NCBI RefSeq assembly: GCF_022809125.1 | Contig: NZ_JALGBI010000001.1 | Coordinates: 992,001-1,056,000 of the forward strand | DNA from: Variovorax terrae | Lineage (GTDB): Bacteria; Pseudomonadota; Gammaproteobacteria; Burkholderiales; Burkholderiaceae_C | Length of the DNA stretch: 64,000 nucleotides | Direction: 5' to 3' | Shown here: positions 62,333 to 64,000 of the stretch, one piece after another | How positions within the stretch are numbered: the first letter of the stretch is position 1 | Layout: every line of letters begins with the position of its first letter | Made by a program: the position numbers and the translations under genes | The notes under the pieces: model-generated | Told to the model about the DNA's origin: nothing | The model's database searches: none | What the model saw: the letters and a program-made list of their open reading frames with translations, nothing else

Positions 62333-64000
62333 TCACGCCGCAAACTGCAGCGCTGCCAGCCGGGCATAGATGCCGTTGGCGGCCACCAGCGTGTCGTGCG
62401 TGCCCTGTTCGACGATCCTGCCGTGGTCCAGCACCACGATGCGGTCGGCCTTTTGCACCGTGGCCAGCCGGTGTGCGATCACCAGCGTGGTGCGGCCCTG
62501 CATGGCCGATTCCAGCGCCGCCTGCACCATGCGTTCGCTCTCGGCGTCCAGCGCGCTGGTGGCTTCGTCCAGCAGCAGCAGGGGCGGGTTCTTCAGCATG
62601 GCCCGCGCGATCGCGATGCGCTGGCGCTGGCCGCCCGACAGGCGCACGCCGCGTTCGCCGAGAAAGGTGGCGTAGCCCTCGGGTAGCGCGCTGATGAACT
62701 CGTGGGCGAACGCCGCCCGCGCCGCCGATTGCACTTCCTCGTCCGTCGCCTCGGGCCGGCCGTAGCGGATGTTCTCCAGCGCGCTGGTCGAGAAGATCAC
62801 GGCGTCCTGCGGCACGATGCCAATGTGCTGGCGCAGGTCGGCCAGCGCCAGGTCGCGCGTGGCCACGCCGTCGAGCCGGATGCCGCCCGAGGCCGGGTCG
62901 TAGAAGCGCAGCAGCAGCTGGAACACCGTGCTCTTGCCCGCGCCGCTGGCGCCGACCAGGGCCACCGTTTCGCCCGGGCGCACCGCCAGCGTGAAATCGC
63001 TCAGCGCCGCCTGCGTGGGGCGGGACGGGTAGTGGAAGGTGACTGCTTCGAAATTGATAGCACTCCCGGACCGCGTGACCTGGACTTCGGCCGGATTTGG
63101 CGGTGAAACGATGGGTGAGCGGCTGTGCAGCAGCTCCATGAGACGTTCGGTGGCGCCGGCCGCGCGCAGCAGGTCGCCATAGACCTCGCCCAGCACGGCG
63201 AAGGCGCTGGCCAAGATGATCACGTAGACCACGGTCTGGCCCAGATGGCCGGCCGTGATGCGCCCGGACAGCACTGCCTGCGTGCCCTGGTACAGGCCCC
63301 ACAGCAGCGCCGCCGAGGTGGCGATGATGATGAAGGCCACCAGCACCGAGCGCGCCCGCGTGCGGCGCACCGCGGTCTGGAAGGCGCTGCCGGTCGAGGC
63401 ATCGAAGCGCGCCGACTCGCGCGACTCGGCGGTGTAGCTCTGCACCACGGGAATCGCATTCAGCACCTCGGCTGCAATGGCGCTCGAATCGGCCACGCGG
63501 TCCTGGCTGGCGCGCGACAGCCGGCGCACGCGGCGGCCGAACCAGGCGCTGGGCAGCACCACCAGCACCAGGATGCCGAGCACCTGGACCATCACGTAGG
63601 GATTGGTCCACACCAGCATGGCCAGCGCGCCCACGCCCATCACGGCATTGCGCAGCCCCATGCTGAGCGACGAGCCCACCACGGTCTGCACCAGCGTAGT
63701 GTCGGCCGTCAGGCGCGACAGCACCTCGCCGGTCTGCGTGGTCTCGAAGAATTCGGGGCTCTGCCGCAGCACGTGGCCGTACACCGCGTTGCGCAGGTCG
63801 GCCGTGACGCGCTCGCCCAGCCAACTCACCATGTAGAAGCGCGCCGCCGAAAACAGGCCGAGCGCGACGGCCACCGCGAACAGCGCCAGGAAGTGCTCGC
63901 GCAGCGCCATCACCTGGGCGCCCTTGTCGGTGGCCACCAGCCCGCCGTCGATCAGGCTGCGCAGCGCCACCGGAAACACCAGCGTGGCCACCGCTGCCAT
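62333..64000 (-). CDS. ABC exporter, fused membrane and ATPase domains (5' end beyond the window)
   Basis: 555 codons visible; the ATG at the right edge is internal, since the usual N-terminal helix is missing. Membrane domain in the first about 300 residues, then ATPase: Walker A LVGASGAGKST, Q-loop VPQDAVIFSTSALENIRYG, signature RLSGGQRQRIAIARA, Walker B LLLLDEATSALD, H-loop VIAHRLATV. Half-transporter of the MsbA/LmrA type, acting as a homodimer. It carries copy 7 of the 17-bp repeat in frame in the linker before the ATPase. Confidence 0.92.
   Translation of the reverse strand: MAAVATLVFPVALRSLIDGGLVATDKGAQVMALREHFLALFAVAVALGLFSAARFYMVSWLGERVTADLRNAVYGHVLRQSPEFFETTQTGEVLSRLTADTTLVQTVVGSSLSMGLRNAVMGVGALAMLVWTNPYVMVQVLGILVLVVLPSAWFGRRVRRLSRASQDRVADSSAIAAEVLNAIPVVQSYTAESRESARFDASTGSAFQTAVRRTRARSVLVAFIIIATSAALLWGLYQGTQAVLSGRITAGHLGQTVVYVIILASAFAVLGEVYGDLLRAAGATERLMELLHSRSPIVSPPNPAEVQVTRSGSAINFEAVTFHYPSRPTQAALSDFTLAVRPGETVALVGASGAGKSTVFQLLLRFYDPASGGIRLDGVATRDLALADLRQHIGIVPQDAVIFSTSALENIRYGRPEATDEEVQSAARAAFAHEFISALPEGYATFLGERGVRLSGGQRQRIAIARAMLKNPPLLLLDEATSALDAESERMVQAALESAMQGRTTLVIAHRLATVQKADRIVVLDHGRIVEQGTHDTLVAANGIYARLAALQFAA
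63045..63061. repeat. 17-bp dispersed palindromic repeat, copy 7 (inside the ABC exporter)
   Basis: GCTTCGAAATTGATAGC; matches copy 4 at 14 of 17 positions with the AATTGATAGC half exact. It encodes part of SAINFEAV in the linker between membrane and ATPase domains. Confidence 0.65.

Noticed and set aside
1..64000. CRISPR arrays, prophage or transposase genes
   Set aside because: No regularly spaced repeats, integrase, transposase or phage structural genes were recognised. The repeated glutamine codons at the end of pnp are a coding low-complexity tract.

Overview
The window comes from a GC-rich betaproteobacterium, most probably a member of the Comamonadaceae (Burkholderiales). This rests on the rpsO-pnp-quinone reductase-tpiA-secG-tRNA-Leu-nuoA..N order, the nasA-ybiB-cobA linkage, and short dispersed repeats of a type seen in that family. 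The genus cannot be fixed from the sequence alone.

1-3.6 kb: the start of an IclR-type regulator leaving the window, a small lipoprotein behind a TetR gene with a strong inverted-repeat operator, then cobA and ybiB. 3.6-14.8 kb: a complete nitrate assimilation locus on the minus strand. Transcription order is nasR, nrtA, nrtB, nrtD, nirB, a periplasmic P-box protein, nirD, a short nasA-start duplicate, nasA, ybiB, cobA. Nitrate is imported by NrtABD, reduced by NasA and then NirBD; CobA supplies the siroheme precursor. The 319-base nasR-nrtA gap holds a possible NtrC site, a sigma-54 -24/-12 promoter, two hexaloop hairpins of ANTAR-target type and an intrinsic terminator, which together read as a nitrate-responsive antitermination leader for NasR.

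14.9-16 kb: tsaD. 16-25.6 kb: an unusually large alkylation-damage cluster. It has three O6-alkylguanine methyltransferase domains (ada, ogt, an Ada-C-like protein), alkA, alkB, three 2OG-Fe(II) oxygenase-like genes, a stand-alone Ada-type zinc-domain protein and several small unknown genes. A shared element, GCAAG-N3-CGGAGT, lies upstream of five transcription units and probably marks an Ada regulon that includes uncharacterised genes.

25.6-34.7 kb: three paralogous large lipoproteins of the DUF6351 type flanking a NarL-type two-component pair; two divergent members share the same TTGTTG-N17-TAGCAT promoter. 34.8-38.2 kb: Hsp20, an orphan periplasmic binding protein, a small exported protein and an aminotransferase.

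38.3-58 kb: rpsO, pnp, a quinone oxidoreductase, tpiA, secG, tRNA-Leu(GAG) and the complete 14-gene respiratory complex I operon (nuoA-N). 58-64 kb: DUF2818, a NUDIX hydrolase, DUF1178, a DUF2817 metallopeptidase-like protein, an MHS-type MFS transporter, a short degraded stretch, and an ABC exporter cut by the right edge. Most of the window is core genome; the accessory-looking part is about 22.5-25.6 kb, which has lower GC and small unknown genes.
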